Assembly (NCBI GenBank): GCA_947468665.1 | Contig: CANILH010000014.1 | Location: forward strand, 1-52,350 | DNA: 52,350 nt | Direction of reading: 5' to 3' | Source: Oligoflexales bacterium | Lineage (GTDB): Bacteria; Bdellovibrionota_B; Oligoflexia; Oligoflexales; RGVZ01 | In this document: in pieces, positions 1-7,898 of the stretch | How the letters are laid out: the number at the start of each line of letters is the position of its first letter | Numbering within the stretch: position 1 is the first letter of the stretch | The notes under the pieces: model-generated | Told to the model about the DNA's origin: nothing | The model's input: the letters and a program-made list of their open reading frames with translations, nothing else | Database searches by the model: none | Translations under genes and position numbers: made by a program

Positions 1-2
1 GC

Positions 3-137
3 AATCGCGCGCTTTACTATGGAGATGTATTCTCCGGCACCGGCACTGGGCTTAGCGCTGAGTCGATGGAGGGCTGGAACTACGTAGGTGGTTTTATGTT
101 CTCCAAAGACATTGCCGCGGACTCTAACAATCCGTAA
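3..137 (+). CDS. C-terminal end of an unknown protein (5' end outside window)
   Basis: An open frame enters from the left edge and runs 44 codons to a TAA at 135-137. The peptide is rich in Gly, Tyr and Ser and ends in FSKDIAADSNNP, which would fit the tail of a secreted or outer-surface protein, but no family is recognisable. It converges on rmuC with only 27 bases between the stop codons. No clear terminator was seen in that gap beyond a weak CGTC/GACG dyad. Confidence 0.5.
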   Translation, partial: NRALYYGDVFSGTGTGLSAESMEGWNYVGGFMFSKDIAADSNNP

Positions 138-164
138 CACACGCTAACGTCTGATTGACGCCCT

Positions 165-1490
165 TCAAAAATCCTCCGCCCCAACCTCAACATCCCGTGT
201 CGCCAAAAGCAAATCTGCCTGCGCGGCCGGGATTTCCTCCACCTGGCGAAGCTTAGTCTGAATGGTGCGTGACTTCCGAGACGCGTCCTCAATTTTACTG
301 GATGCCTCTGATAATTTTTTCTGAACACCGTCGAGAATATCACCGAACTTACCAAACTCGTTTTTCACCGCGCCAAGAATCTTCCAGACTTCGCCCGAAC
401 GTTTTTGGATCGCCAAGGTCCGAAATCCCATCTGAAGACTATTGAGAAGAGCCGCGAGTGTTGTCGGCCCCGAGATTGTCACCCGGAACTCTGTCTGCAT
501 GCGTTCTGAGAGACCGGGAATCCGGAGAACCTCCGCAAAGAGTCCTTCTGTTGGAAGGAACATCACGGCGAAGTCTGTGGTCTTTGGTGGATGAATGTAC
601 TTGTCGCGGATATCCCGGGCAGCCACCTTGACGGCCATCTCCAGCTCGCGCCGTGCTGTGGCGGCCGCATCGGCCAGGCCAGCGTCTTGTGCCTCAACTA
701 AACGCTGATAGGACTCCACGGGAAACTTACTGTCTATTGGCAGCATCACAACGCCCGCGTCATCATCACGCCCCGGAAGCTTGATCGCAAACTCCACTAC
801 CTCTGCGCCGCGACCGACTTTGGCGTTGGCTTCGTATTGCTCCGGCGTCAACACCTGCTCAAGCAACATCGCAAGCTGCACCTCGCCCCAGGTACCGCGG
901 GTTTTGACGTTGGTGAGAACTTTCTTGAGATCCCCCACCCCGTTGGCGAGTGTTTGCATCTCACCAAGCCCACGCTGGACTTGTTCCAACCGCTCGCCCA
1001 CCATCTTAAAGGAATCTCCCAGGCGGCGCTCAAGAGTGCCTTCGAGTTTTTCCTCGACTGTTTTGCGCATTAATTCAAGGCGCTCACCGCTTTGTTTCTC
1101 GATATGCAGCAGCCGCTCATCCACGGTCTTCTGAAGATCACGCATACGAAGGTCATTGCCGTCCGCGATCATGGACCATTGTTTTGACATGGCCTCAAGC
1201 TGACGCAGCTGGTTCTCGGACATTTTCATGAGATTACCGCCCATGAGATCATGGCCACCGCGAATTGCCCCGCCCACTTCCTCTCGGAGTGTTTTGTGGG
1301 AGTTCATCACATCACCACGCAGCTGCATGGCACTTTCGGAAAGCTGCTGACGCATCTGAGTCCGAAGATCCTCAAGTGCCTTAAGATAACTTTCAGAAAC
1401 CGCCGATATATTGATTCGGTTGACCTTAACCAGTAAAAACCCAACAAGCGCGAGATTCAGCGCGCCCAGTAGAAGTCCCAATTCAGACAT
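165..1490 (-). CDS. rmuC: RmuC-family DNA recombination protein
   Basis: The 441-residue protein has the RmuC layout: an N-terminal membrane anchor (about residues 4-22), a long charged coiled-coil stretch (about 35-185), then the conserved RmuC domain with TRGTWGEVQLAMLLEQVL and PIDSKFPVESYQRL. RmuC proteins are thought to limit recombination between inverted repeats and carry a nuclease-like fold; the biochemical role is poorly defined. The start at 1490 overlaps the end of the upstream rhomboid gene by 8 bases, so the two are probably translationally coupled. Length is usual for the family. Confidence 0.93.
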   Translation of the reverse strand: MSELGLLLGALNLALVGFLLVKVNRINISAVSESYLKALEDLRTQMRQQLSESAMQLRGDVMNSHKTLREEVGGAIRGGHDLMGGNLMKMSENQLRQLEAMSKQWSMIADGNDLRMRDLQKTVDERLLHIEKQSGERLELMRKTVEEKLEGTLERRLGDSFKMVGERLEQVQRGLGEMQTLANGVGDLKKVLTNVKTRGTWGEVQLAMLLEQVLTPEQYEANAKVGRGAEVVEFAIKLPGRDDDAGVVMLPIDSKFPVESYQRLVEAQDAGLADAAATARRELEMAVKVAARDIRDKYIHPPKTTDFAVMFLPTEGLFAEVLRIPGLSERMQTEFRVTISGPTTLAALLNSLQMGFRTLAIQKRSGEVWKILGAVKNEFGKFGDILDGVQKKLSEASSKIEDASRKSRTIQTKLRQVEEIPAAQADLLLATRDVEVGAEDF

Positions 1491-2211
1491 TCAAAAGCTC
1501 CTTATTTTGATCAGCACTCATCCCGGTTAAAACCGGAGCGCGCCGCTTGAACACAGGCATAAACGCGAATCCGAGAACAATTCCGCATATAAATCCCGTA
1601 AAATGCGCCAGATAACTGACCTTCGGGTCATATGTCTGCGGAAAAAGCACCATCAACGAGAACCCAACGGCCCGCATCACCCGCTTGACCCACCAGTTGC
1701 CCCGGTCAAACCGGACATAAAGCACAAGCCAGAGAGCGACCATTCCAAAAATCATCCCGGAGGCGCCAAGCAGCCTTACATGATCGTCGTAAAAATAAAC
1801 GGTCAGACCGTTAGAGATTATTCCAATCGTTAGAGGCAGGACAACTGAAGCCAGCAAACCAAAATAACCCTGAAGAATCCAGGCGAAAAACAGGTACACC
1901 GGCAGATTGTGCAAAAGGTGCATAAAATCGCCGTGCCCGAGAATCGCGGTAAAGAGCCTCCAATATTCATGGGACTGCGTAATGCTCACTTTTGATACAT
2001 TAAACCAGGAAAACCGCTCTGGGTCACTCCAGCTTAAAAGGCTCGCAGCCGTCATCAGGGCGAAAAAAACAGCCCCTGGCCAGAGACTCACGCCTCCCGG
2101 CATCCGCTCAAAACCCAACGGAGGCCGCTTCGGAGTCGGCAAAAAGTCAGCCGAATCAGGCTCATCGCCGTCATACTGGGGGTGGAGACTGGAGCGCTCT
2201 TCATTGATCAT
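1483..2211 (-). CDS. Rhomboid-family intramembrane serine protease
   Basis: This polytopic membrane protein cleaves, by family analogy, transmembrane substrates within the lipid bilayer. The catalytic pair is visible: Ser151 in LLGASGMIFG and His203 in YLAHFTGFICG. The loop/TM motif HLLHN (98-102) is also present, so an active enzyme is expected. I chose the ATG at 2211 because TGAGG lies 8 bases upstream. The longer frame opening with GTG near 2271 has no ribosome binding site. The first 40 residues are soluble and acidic. It lies upstream of rmuC with an 8-base overlap. Substrate unknown. Confidence 0.88.
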   Translation of the reverse strand: MINEERSSLHPQYDGDEPDSADFLPTPKRPPLGFERMPGGVSLWPGAVFFALMTAASLLSWSDPERFSWFNVSKVSITQSHEYWRLFTAILGHGDFMHLLHNLPVYLFFAWILQGYFGLLASVVLPLTIGIISNGLTVYFYDDHVRLLGASGMIFGMVALWLVLYVRFDRGNWWVKRVMRAVGFSLMVLFPQTYDPKVSYLAHFTGFICGIVLGFAFMPVFKRRAPVLTGMSADQNKELLNV

Positions 2212-2324
2212 GCAAATGGCCTCAGGAATTTGTCCCCAAAGCCTACATGAACTGTCTCTCAAAACAACCACTTAACAGTCGTGGACCATAGGCGTTTTGA
2301 TCGCCGGACGCGGAAGGTCGGAAA

Positions 2325-2468
2325 ATGCTACTTTTATCACCTAACACCACAATATTACTTGTAGTTTTTTTACTGACGCCTGTGGTAGACAGTTGTCGTG
2401 ATTTTTTGTTAAGAGGTACGGTTCTTGACCAGTTTTCCCGTGGGAGCTTACTTAGGAAAATTCAATGA
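2325..2468 (+). CDS. Possible 47-residue membrane peptide leading the mevalonate operon
   Basis: An ATG at 2325 follows a good ribosome binding site (GGAAGG, 7 bases upstream) and opens 47 codons ending in a TGA that overlaps the mvaA start as ATGA. The same ATGA overlap joins later genes of the operon (4881/4884 and 5957/5960), which argues for a translated, coupled leader gene. The peptide has a hydrophobic stretch (about residues 9-22), one Cys at 24, then a basic amphipathic tail ending LLRKIQ. No family recognised. It could equally be chance, since nothing but the start signal and overlap supports it. Confidence 0.4.
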   Translation: MLLLSPNTTILLVVFLLTPVVDSCRDFLLRGTVLDQFSRGSLLRKIQ

Positions 2469-3763
2469 ATACACCTGATCTCAAACCACTCGCTAATCAT
2501 AAGAACCAGGCACCGACACCTGACCGGGCAGACACGTCCGAGCAGAACATGGACAATCGAGAATTACATATATCGTCAAGAATTCCCGGTTTTTATGAAT
2601 TATCGATTGGCGAGCGACTCGCTGTAGTAAGCAGCGTCGCGGGCCTGACTGACTCCGAGCGATTCCATCTTGGACAGTTTGGATCCCTGAACGGTGAACT
2701 CGCCGATGTATTTATTGAAAACGCCGTCGGAACGTTTTCCCTGCCTTTGGGTGTCGCGACCAATTTTGTGATCAACGGCCGTGATATTTTGGTTCCGATG
2801 GCCGTTGAGGAATCCAGCGTTCTAGCTGCCGCAAGTCACGGAGCGAAATTGGCGCGTGCGGGCGGTGGATTTAAAACGTCGACAACACTCCCGATTATGA
2901 CCGGTCAGGTCCAGCTTTTTCTGACCTCAACTTGCGATTTTGACACCATCCTCAACGCGCGCAAAGACGAGTTGATCGCCTTCGCCAATCGCGGCCAGGA
3001 TAGTCTTTTGGCCCGCGGTGGAGGAGCCCGGGAAATTGACTGGCACTACATCCCCGAGATGCACAGCGTCGTGATCCATATTCACATCGATACGCGCGAA
3101 GCCATGGGAGCCAACATCGTCAACACCATGTGTGAGCGCGTCTCGACACTCATGCCAGGCATCCTGCCGTGTGAGATTGGACTTCGTATCCTGACAAATC
3201 TAACCGAAAAACGCATGGCAAAAGCCGAATGCCTTATTCCCGCCAGTGCCTTTGACTCACCAGACTATAAAGGCACAGATGTCGTTGATCGCATTGAGAA
3301 GGCTTACCTGTTTGCGTATTACGATGTGCATCGCGCCACCACCAACAATAAAGGCATCATGAACGGTATTGACCCTATACTGATCGCGACCGGTAACGAC
3401 TGGCGCGCAATCGAGGCTGGTTGCCACTCGTGGGCGGCCCGCGACGGCAAATATCGTCCACTCGCGACCTGGAGAAAAACACTCCACGGGGACCTTCACG
3501 GATCCCTTGAAGTTCCCATGGCCGTCGGTGTGGTAGGAGGGGTAACCAAACTTCATCCAACCGCGCGGGCAAGTCTCCGCCTGATGGGGAATCCCGATGC
3601 CAGCACACTTGCGCAGACAATTGTCGCAACCGGACTCGCCCAAAACCTCTCAGCTCTCAGGGCACTTGCGTCAGAGGGAATCCAGAGAGGACACATGAGC
3701 CTCCATCAAAAAAACCTGACTCTTTTGCAGCAACACGCGACCAGCCCCCGAAACTCAAACTAA
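2465..3763 (+). CDS. mvaA: Hydroxymethylglutaryl-CoA reductase, class II type
   Basis: The enzyme reduces HMG-CoA to mevalonate, the committed step of the mevalonate route to isopentenyl diphosphate. The 432-residue length, the absence of membrane anchor and the motifs GTFSLPLGVATNFVINGRD, PMAVEESSVLAAASHGAKLAR and NNKGIMNGIDPI match the bacterial class II (soluble) enzymes. The likely catalytic Glu (VEES), Lys (NNKG), Asp (GIDP) and C-terminal His (RGHM) are all visible. A leader of about 30 residues precedes the family core. AGGA lies 7 bases before the ATG. It is first of the recognisable genes in a seven-gene operon with three GHMP kinase-family genes and mqnD/mqnE. Confidence 0.95.
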   Translation: MNTPDLKPLANHKNQAPTPDRADTSEQNMDNRELHISSRIPGFYELSIGERLAVVSSVAGLTDSERFHLGQFGSLNGELADVFIENAVGTFSLPLGVATNFVINGRDILVPMAVEESSVLAAASHGAKLARAGGGFKTSTTLPIMTGQVQLFLTSTCDFDTILNARKDELIAFANRGQDSLLARGGGAREIDWHYIPEMHSVVIHIHIDTREAMGANIVNTMCERVSTLMPGILPCEIGLRILTNLTEKRMAKAECLIPASAFDSPDYKGTDVVDRIEKAYLFAYYDVHRATTNNKGIMNGIDPILIATGNDWRAIEAGCHSWAARDGKYRPLATWRKTLHGDLHGSLEVPMAVGVVGGVTKLHPTARASLRLMGNPDASTLAQTIVATGLAQNLSALRALASEGIQRGHMSLHQKNLTLLQQHATSPRNSN

Positions 3764-3783
3764 AGTCACCACGAGAGAACGCC

Positions 3784-4884
3784 ATGGCAACCCAAAAGCT
3801 GAGACAAGTTGAGGTTTTCATCCCCGGAAAGGTCATGCTTGCCGGAGAATATTCTGTCCTCCGCGGAGGACACGCCCTGGCGGTGGCGCTGTCTTGCGGG
3901 ATGACTGTGAAAATGGAATGGGACCCACAGGCGACTCAATGGGAAATCCACAGCAATCTCTGGACAGAGCCTAAATTCGTGGCTGGCAACCAAACACCGC
4001 AGCTGGACATGTTATGCCGGGCTGTTCAGTTCATGGCCAAACAAACCGGAATGCACGGTGGTAAAGTTACCGTCCAATCGTTAATCGAGATCAAACACGG
4101 TGTCGGCTCATCTTCAGCTTTAAGACTTGGTATTTGCGGAGCTTTCCTGGCGTTAAAAAACGGCCCGGATTTTACCCGCCCCGGAGGAATCAGCCTCGAA
4201 GCGACTCACACCGCATGGCAACTGCAATCAGAAGGTCAAAGCGCCGCGAGTGGTTATGATATTATCTCGCAATTCGCGGGCGGCCTGACTGAGTTCAGTT
4301 TTGAGTATGAAAATAACAAATGGAAACCAAAATGGTTTCGCCATGATCTTGAGGGCCTGAATGACATTGTCCACGTATTTGTCGGCGGCAAGGGCGCCCC
4401 GACGGCTTCGACGATGCAGACCACATCGTCATGGCTGGACGGGGGAAACCGTTTTGAAAAGCTTACCGACATCTCCGAGACACTGATTGACTCGATCAAT
4501 GTCTCGGTCCTGTGGCCAGACAAATCCAATCTGCGAAAACTGACCGGCGCCTGCGGCGCGGCACGGCACCTCTTATCCGGAGGCCCGCACTTTCCGACAG
4601 AGCTCGCCACGGAGTTATCCGGCGTCACAGGACTGGATCAGACCTGGAGCTGGAAAACCACCGGAGCCGGAGGAGAAGACGCGATTATTCTCATAGGAAC
4701 AAGAACCTTCATTCAACCTGCGGCTGAAAAACTCTGGAAGTCGGGATGGCATCGCCTCGATCATCAATTCACCATGACGGGCACTCATATCGTCTCAATG
4801 ACCGATGAAACCGGGAAGTCCATACTTGGTAAGTCTAAGCCCATCATAGATGCAACCCCGAATTCGAGGGAATTTCTTAAATGA
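3784..4884 (+). CDS. Phosphomevalonate kinase (GHMP family)
   Basis: A 366-residue GHMP-fold kinase that should phosphorylate 5-phosphomevalonate to the diphosphate. Motifs in order are the N-terminal VFIPGKVMLAGEYSVLRGG (about residues 11-29), the ATP-binding KHGVGSSSALRLGICGA (about 102-118) and the C-terminal TTGAGGEDAIIL. The GEYSVL form of motif 1 and the GGED form of motif 3 distinguish phosphomevalonate kinase from mevalonate kinase, and the position between HMG-CoA reductase and the decarboxylase agrees. The stop overlaps the next start by four bases (ATGA). The assignment among GHMP members is by motif and context. Confidence 0.88.
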   Translation: MATQKLRQVEVFIPGKVMLAGEYSVLRGGHALAVALSCGMTVKMEWDPQATQWEIHSNLWTEPKFVAGNQTPQLDMLCRAVQFMAKQTGMHGGKVTVQSLIEIKHGVGSSSALRLGICGAFLALKNGPDFTRPGGISLEATHTAWQLQSEGQSAASGYDIISQFAGGLTEFSFEYENNKWKPKWFRHDLEGLNDIVHVFVGGKGAPTASTMQTTSSWLDGGNRFEKLTDISETLIDSINVSVLWPDKSNLRKLTGACGAARHLLSGGPHFPTELATELSGVTGLDQTWSWKTTGAGGEDAIILIGTRTFIQPAAEKLWKSGWHRLDHQFTMTGTHIVSMTDETGKSILGKSKPIIDATPNSREFLK

Positions 4885-5960
4885 CCGACTTGACTGGACC
4901 TACATCAAGATCCTTTAGGGCGGTTGCTCCCAGCAATATCGCGCTTGTAAAATACTGGGGCAAACGAGACGAAGCCACCCAATGGCCCGCCAACGACTCC
5001 CTCTCCATGACGCTTTCCGAAAGCCAGACCATCACCACCGCACGCCGGACGTCAGATGGTTTTGACTCATTTTCAATGTCTGGGCACACACTTCACTCCC
5101 GCGAGGATGCTGACCATAAGATATTCCACCATCTAAACCGCGTTCGCGAATCTTTGAACGTGTCGGGGCGCCTTGAAATCATATCTGAGAATACATTCCC
5201 AACCGGATGCGGCATTGCCAGCAGTGCCAGCGGTTTTGCGGCCCTCACACTGGCCTCAGCCGCGGCACTTACCGGTGAATCGGCATGGGACGCGCTCGCG
5301 ACCCGTGGCGCTACCAGAACAAAACTGGCTGACTGGGCCAGGATGGGAAGCGGCAGCGCCGGACGAAGCCTTTTGGGCGGTTTCTCGCGATGGAACACTG
5401 GAGAACATGCCAACGCCCAGACAATTCGCCAGGAATTCACGCAGGATCATTGGGACCTGGCCGATGTAATCGTCGTATTGTCCAGCCAGGAAAAACACAC
5501 ATCGTCAAGCGAAGCTCACCGCGCCGCGTGGGGCAGCCCGCTTTTTGCCGCGCGCCTCGCTGGAGTTCCCGAAAGAATTAAAATCGTCACTCAGGCCATC
5601 CGCGAGCGCGAGTTACCGTTACTCGGGCGCGAGATCGAGGCAGACGCCATGGAAATGCACGCTGTCGCGATGACCGGCTCACCCGCGATTAATTACTTTA
5701 GTGAGGACACTATTCGTTTTACCGCATGGGTTCGGAAGCAACGTGGCGCAGGCAATTTCCCCGCCTGGTTCACGATCGACGCGGGGCCGAATGTTCACTT
5801 GATATGCCGGCAGAGTGACGCGAGTGACATCGCGACAACGATCCGCAAGGAGTGGAAAAACGCGAAACTGATTATGGACCGTGTTGGATCTGGCCCCACG
5901 ATTGAAATCTCGACACAGTTTAAGTCCGCATGCCATGAGCTAACAGGAGGTTTGTCATGA
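4881..5960 (+). CDS. mvaD: Diphosphomevalonate decarboxylase
   Basis: This enzyme converts mevalonate diphosphate to isopentenyl diphosphate with ATP. The diagnostic N-terminal motif APSNIALVKYWGKRDE is followed by NDSLSMTLS, the ATP loop PTGCGIASSASGFAAL and RMGSGSAGRSLLGGFSRW, all hallmarks of the decarboxylase branch of the GHMP superfamily. The C-terminal part holds FTIDAGPNVHLIC, containing the Asp expected for decarboxylation. The 359-residue length is usual. ATGA overlaps join it to both neighbours, so the three GHMP genes are tightly coupled. Confidence 0.95.
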   Translation: MTDLTGPTSRSFRAVAPSNIALVKYWGKRDEATQWPANDSLSMTLSESQTITTARRTSDGFDSFSMSGHTLHSREDADHKIFHHLNRVRESLNVSGRLEIISENTFPTGCGIASSASGFAALTLASAAALTGESAWDALATRGATRTKLADWARMGSGSAGRSLLGGFSRWNTGEHANAQTIRQEFTQDHWDLADVIVVLSSQEKHTSSSEAHRAAWGSPLFAARLAGVPERIKIVTQAIRERELPLLGREIEADAMEMHAVAMTGSPAINYFSEDTIRFTAWVRKQRGAGNFPAWFTIDAGPNVHLICRQSDASDIATTIRKEWKNAKLIMDRVGSGPTIEISTQFKSACHELTGGLS

Positions 5961-7012
5961 CTGATCTTTTCTGGCAGTCCGAGGACGAACGGACACAACC
6001 CACTGCAAAATCTCCAGAAGAATCGACAGAGAAATCTCTCAGCTTCTCTTTCACCCAACACGGCGGGCGCGCTGGCACACCCATACGCGGTGACGCTAGC
6101 TCACGAGCCGCGGGTAAAGTTATTATGACTGGAGAGCACGCTGTAGTTTACGGTGCGCGTGCTATCGCGATTCCGCTTTTGTCACGAAGCATGAACCTCA
6201 GGATTTACACCGACCGCATAACCACCAGCAACCCCCGGATAAAATTCCAGATCGGTGGCAAACCTGTTCAGGAGCCACTTCTTGAGATGATCCACGAGGC
6301 GTTTGACGTACTCGCAATCCCAAAATTCAATATTTCCATCGATGGACATAGTACTCTGATGCTGGGCGCCGGCGTTGGATCCTCGGCTAGCCTCTGCGTG
6401 AGCGTCCTGCGCGGACTGTCGCAGGTTTGCGGCATCTCACTGACTCCCGCGAGACTCGCGGACCTCGCCAATAAACTCGAACGCCGATTCCACGGTAATC
6501 CATCGGGACTTGACACCTCGGTAGTGTCGCTTGAACAGGCGATTTTGTTTGAGCGAGGCCGTGACGCGGAGGCTATCACGGTCAATAAACCAAAGGGGTC
6601 AAATCTCCCCTGGTGCTTCGCTCTCCTCGACACAGCGGTTCGTTCTCCGACCATTCACATGGTTCGTAAGGCAGAACCCTGGTTCAAAGCCGAGGGACCA
6701 GCGATTATCGAGCGTTTCAATGACATCACATCTGACGCCGCCCGGGCGTTACGCGATGGCGACACCTCGCTTATGGCGACAGCTATGAGCAGCGGCAACG
6801 AGCTTCTCGCGCGAGCGGGTGTTGTGACTGAGCCAGTCACCAAAATGATTGATAAGGCCTTGGCAAGCGGCGCTCTTGCGGCGAAAGTCACAGGTGCTGG
6901 TGGTGGTGGCTGCGTCTTAGCATTATTCGCCGCAAGCAAGTGCGACCACTCGATCGCTCGTCTCCGTGCCGATGTCGGCAGTGACCGTATTCTTCCAATT
7001 TTTATTCCGTGA
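5957..7012 (+). CDS. mvk: Mevalonate kinase
   Basis: The protein phosphorylates mevalonate to 5-phosphomevalonate. GHMP motifs are complete: GKVIMTGEHAVVYGARAIAIPL (motif 1, where GEHAVVYG is typical of mevalonate kinase), LGAGVGSSASLCVSVLRGL (ATP loop), GNPSGLDTSV, and KVTGAGGGGCVLAL (motif 3). The first 45 residues or so are a polar leader not usual in the family, and the downstream ATGs of the leader could be alternative starts. GGAGG lies just upstream of the chosen ATG. With its neighbours this completes mevalonate to IPP; an IPP isomerase gene is not in the window. Confidence 0.94.
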   Translation: MTDLFWQSEDERTQPTAKSPEESTEKSLSFSFTQHGGRAGTPIRGDASSRAAGKVIMTGEHAVVYGARAIAIPLLSRSMNLRIYTDRITTSNPRIKFQIGGKPVQEPLLEMIHEAFDVLAIPKFNISIDGHSTLMLGAGVGSSASLCVSVLRGLSQVCGISLTPARLADLANKLERRFHGNPSGLDTSVVSLEQAILFERGRDAEAITVNKPKGSNLPWCFALLDTAVRSPTIHMVRKAEPWFKAEGPAIIERFNDITSDAARALRDGDTSLMATAMSSGNELLARAGVVTEPVTKMIDKALASGALAAKVTGAGGGGCVLALFAASKCDHSIARLRADVGSDRILPIFIP

Positions 7013-7018
7013 GGCGCC

Positions 7019-7879
7019 ATGTCAGCCCAGAAGCAAAAAATATCACTAGCCTACAGTCCCGATACGGACGACGCGTTTATGGTTTTAGCCCTGCGGGAGA
7101 AGCGCGTTGATTGGGAGGACTTCGAGTTCACCTTCACAGTCGGTGACATCCAGGAGCTTAATCATGCTGCGTGCAAGTCAATCTACGACATCACCGCGAT
7201 CAGCGTCGGCGCGTATCCCGGAATTCGCGATCAGTATTTGATGATGCCGGTTGGCGCTAGTATCGGTGATGAGTTCGGACCGGCGGTCGTCACCAGCCCA
7301 GGTAGCGTACTTGAAATTGACGACCTCCGCGGTAAACGTGTCGCTGTGCCAGGACTTAACACCTCCGCTCACATCGCGGCTCAGACCCTGTTCGGACCAT
7401 TTACGGCCGTGCCGATGTATTTTATGATGATCCGGGACGCCGTCATGAATGGTGACGTTGACGCGGGGATTTTAATCCATGAGCTGCAACTCAACCCTGA
7501 GTCGGCGGGACTTCGCAAAATCACGGACCTTGGACGCCTTTGGCACGACCGCTTCCAACTTCCCCTGCCCCTTGGAGCGAATGCAGTCAAAAGGGACCTG
7601 GGAGCTGAGACGATTGACCGCCTATCCAGAATTTACCGACGGAGCGTGGAATTCGGCCTTGCGAACCGCACCGAGACCATTTCGCGGGCTGTGAGCCTCG
7701 CGGCCGCAAAAGACACTATGGACGACACCCAGGGAGACCGTTACATTTCTATGTATGTGAATCACCGCAGTCTTGAGTTTCAATCGGATGTGCTTTTGGG
7801 CATCCGGACACTTTTTGAGCAGGGCGCTAAAAATGGTTTATTTGAGCCAATCGATATAACTGGGCACTTGAGCAGCTGA
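7019..7879 (+). CDS. mqnD: 1,4-dihydroxy-6-naphthoate synthase, futalosine menaquinone pathway
   Basis: MqnD converts cyclic de-hypoxanthine futalosine to 1,4-dihydroxy-6-naphthoate. The fold is that of a periplasmic-binding protein but without signal peptide. Family motifs are visible: the N-terminal SPDTDDAFMVLAL (in place of the more common SPCPNDTF), YDITAISVGAYPGIRDQYLMM, VGASIGDEFGPAVV, GILIHELQL and LPLPLGANAVKRDLG. The sister enzyme MqnA is less likely because the MqnA motif around SYLNTLPL is absent. The ATG lies 6 bases after the mevalonate kinase stop, with GAGG overlapping the gap, so it is co-transcribed with the mevalonate genes. Confidence 0.88.
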   Translation: MSAQKQKISLAYSPDTDDAFMVLALREKRVDWEDFEFTFTVGDIQELNHAACKSIYDITAISVGAYPGIRDQYLMMPVGASIGDEFGPAVVTSPGSVLEIDDLRGKRVAVPGLNTSAHIAAQTLFGPFTAVPMYFMMIRDAVMNGDVDAGILIHELQLNPESAGLRKITDLGRLWHDRFQLPLPLGANAVKRDLGAETIDRLSRIYRRSVEFGLANRTETISRAVSLAAAKDTMDDTQGDRYISMYVNHRSLEFQSDVLLGIRTLFEQGAKNGLFEPIDITGHLSS

Positions 7880-7898
7880 ACTCCGAGGGAGACCGACA

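Noticed and set aside
2411-2460. Promoter with TTGACC at about 2425 for the mevalonate operon
   Set aside because: The -10 match (TTACTT) is poor and would put the transcript start at the mvaA ATG; it also lies inside the possible leader gene.
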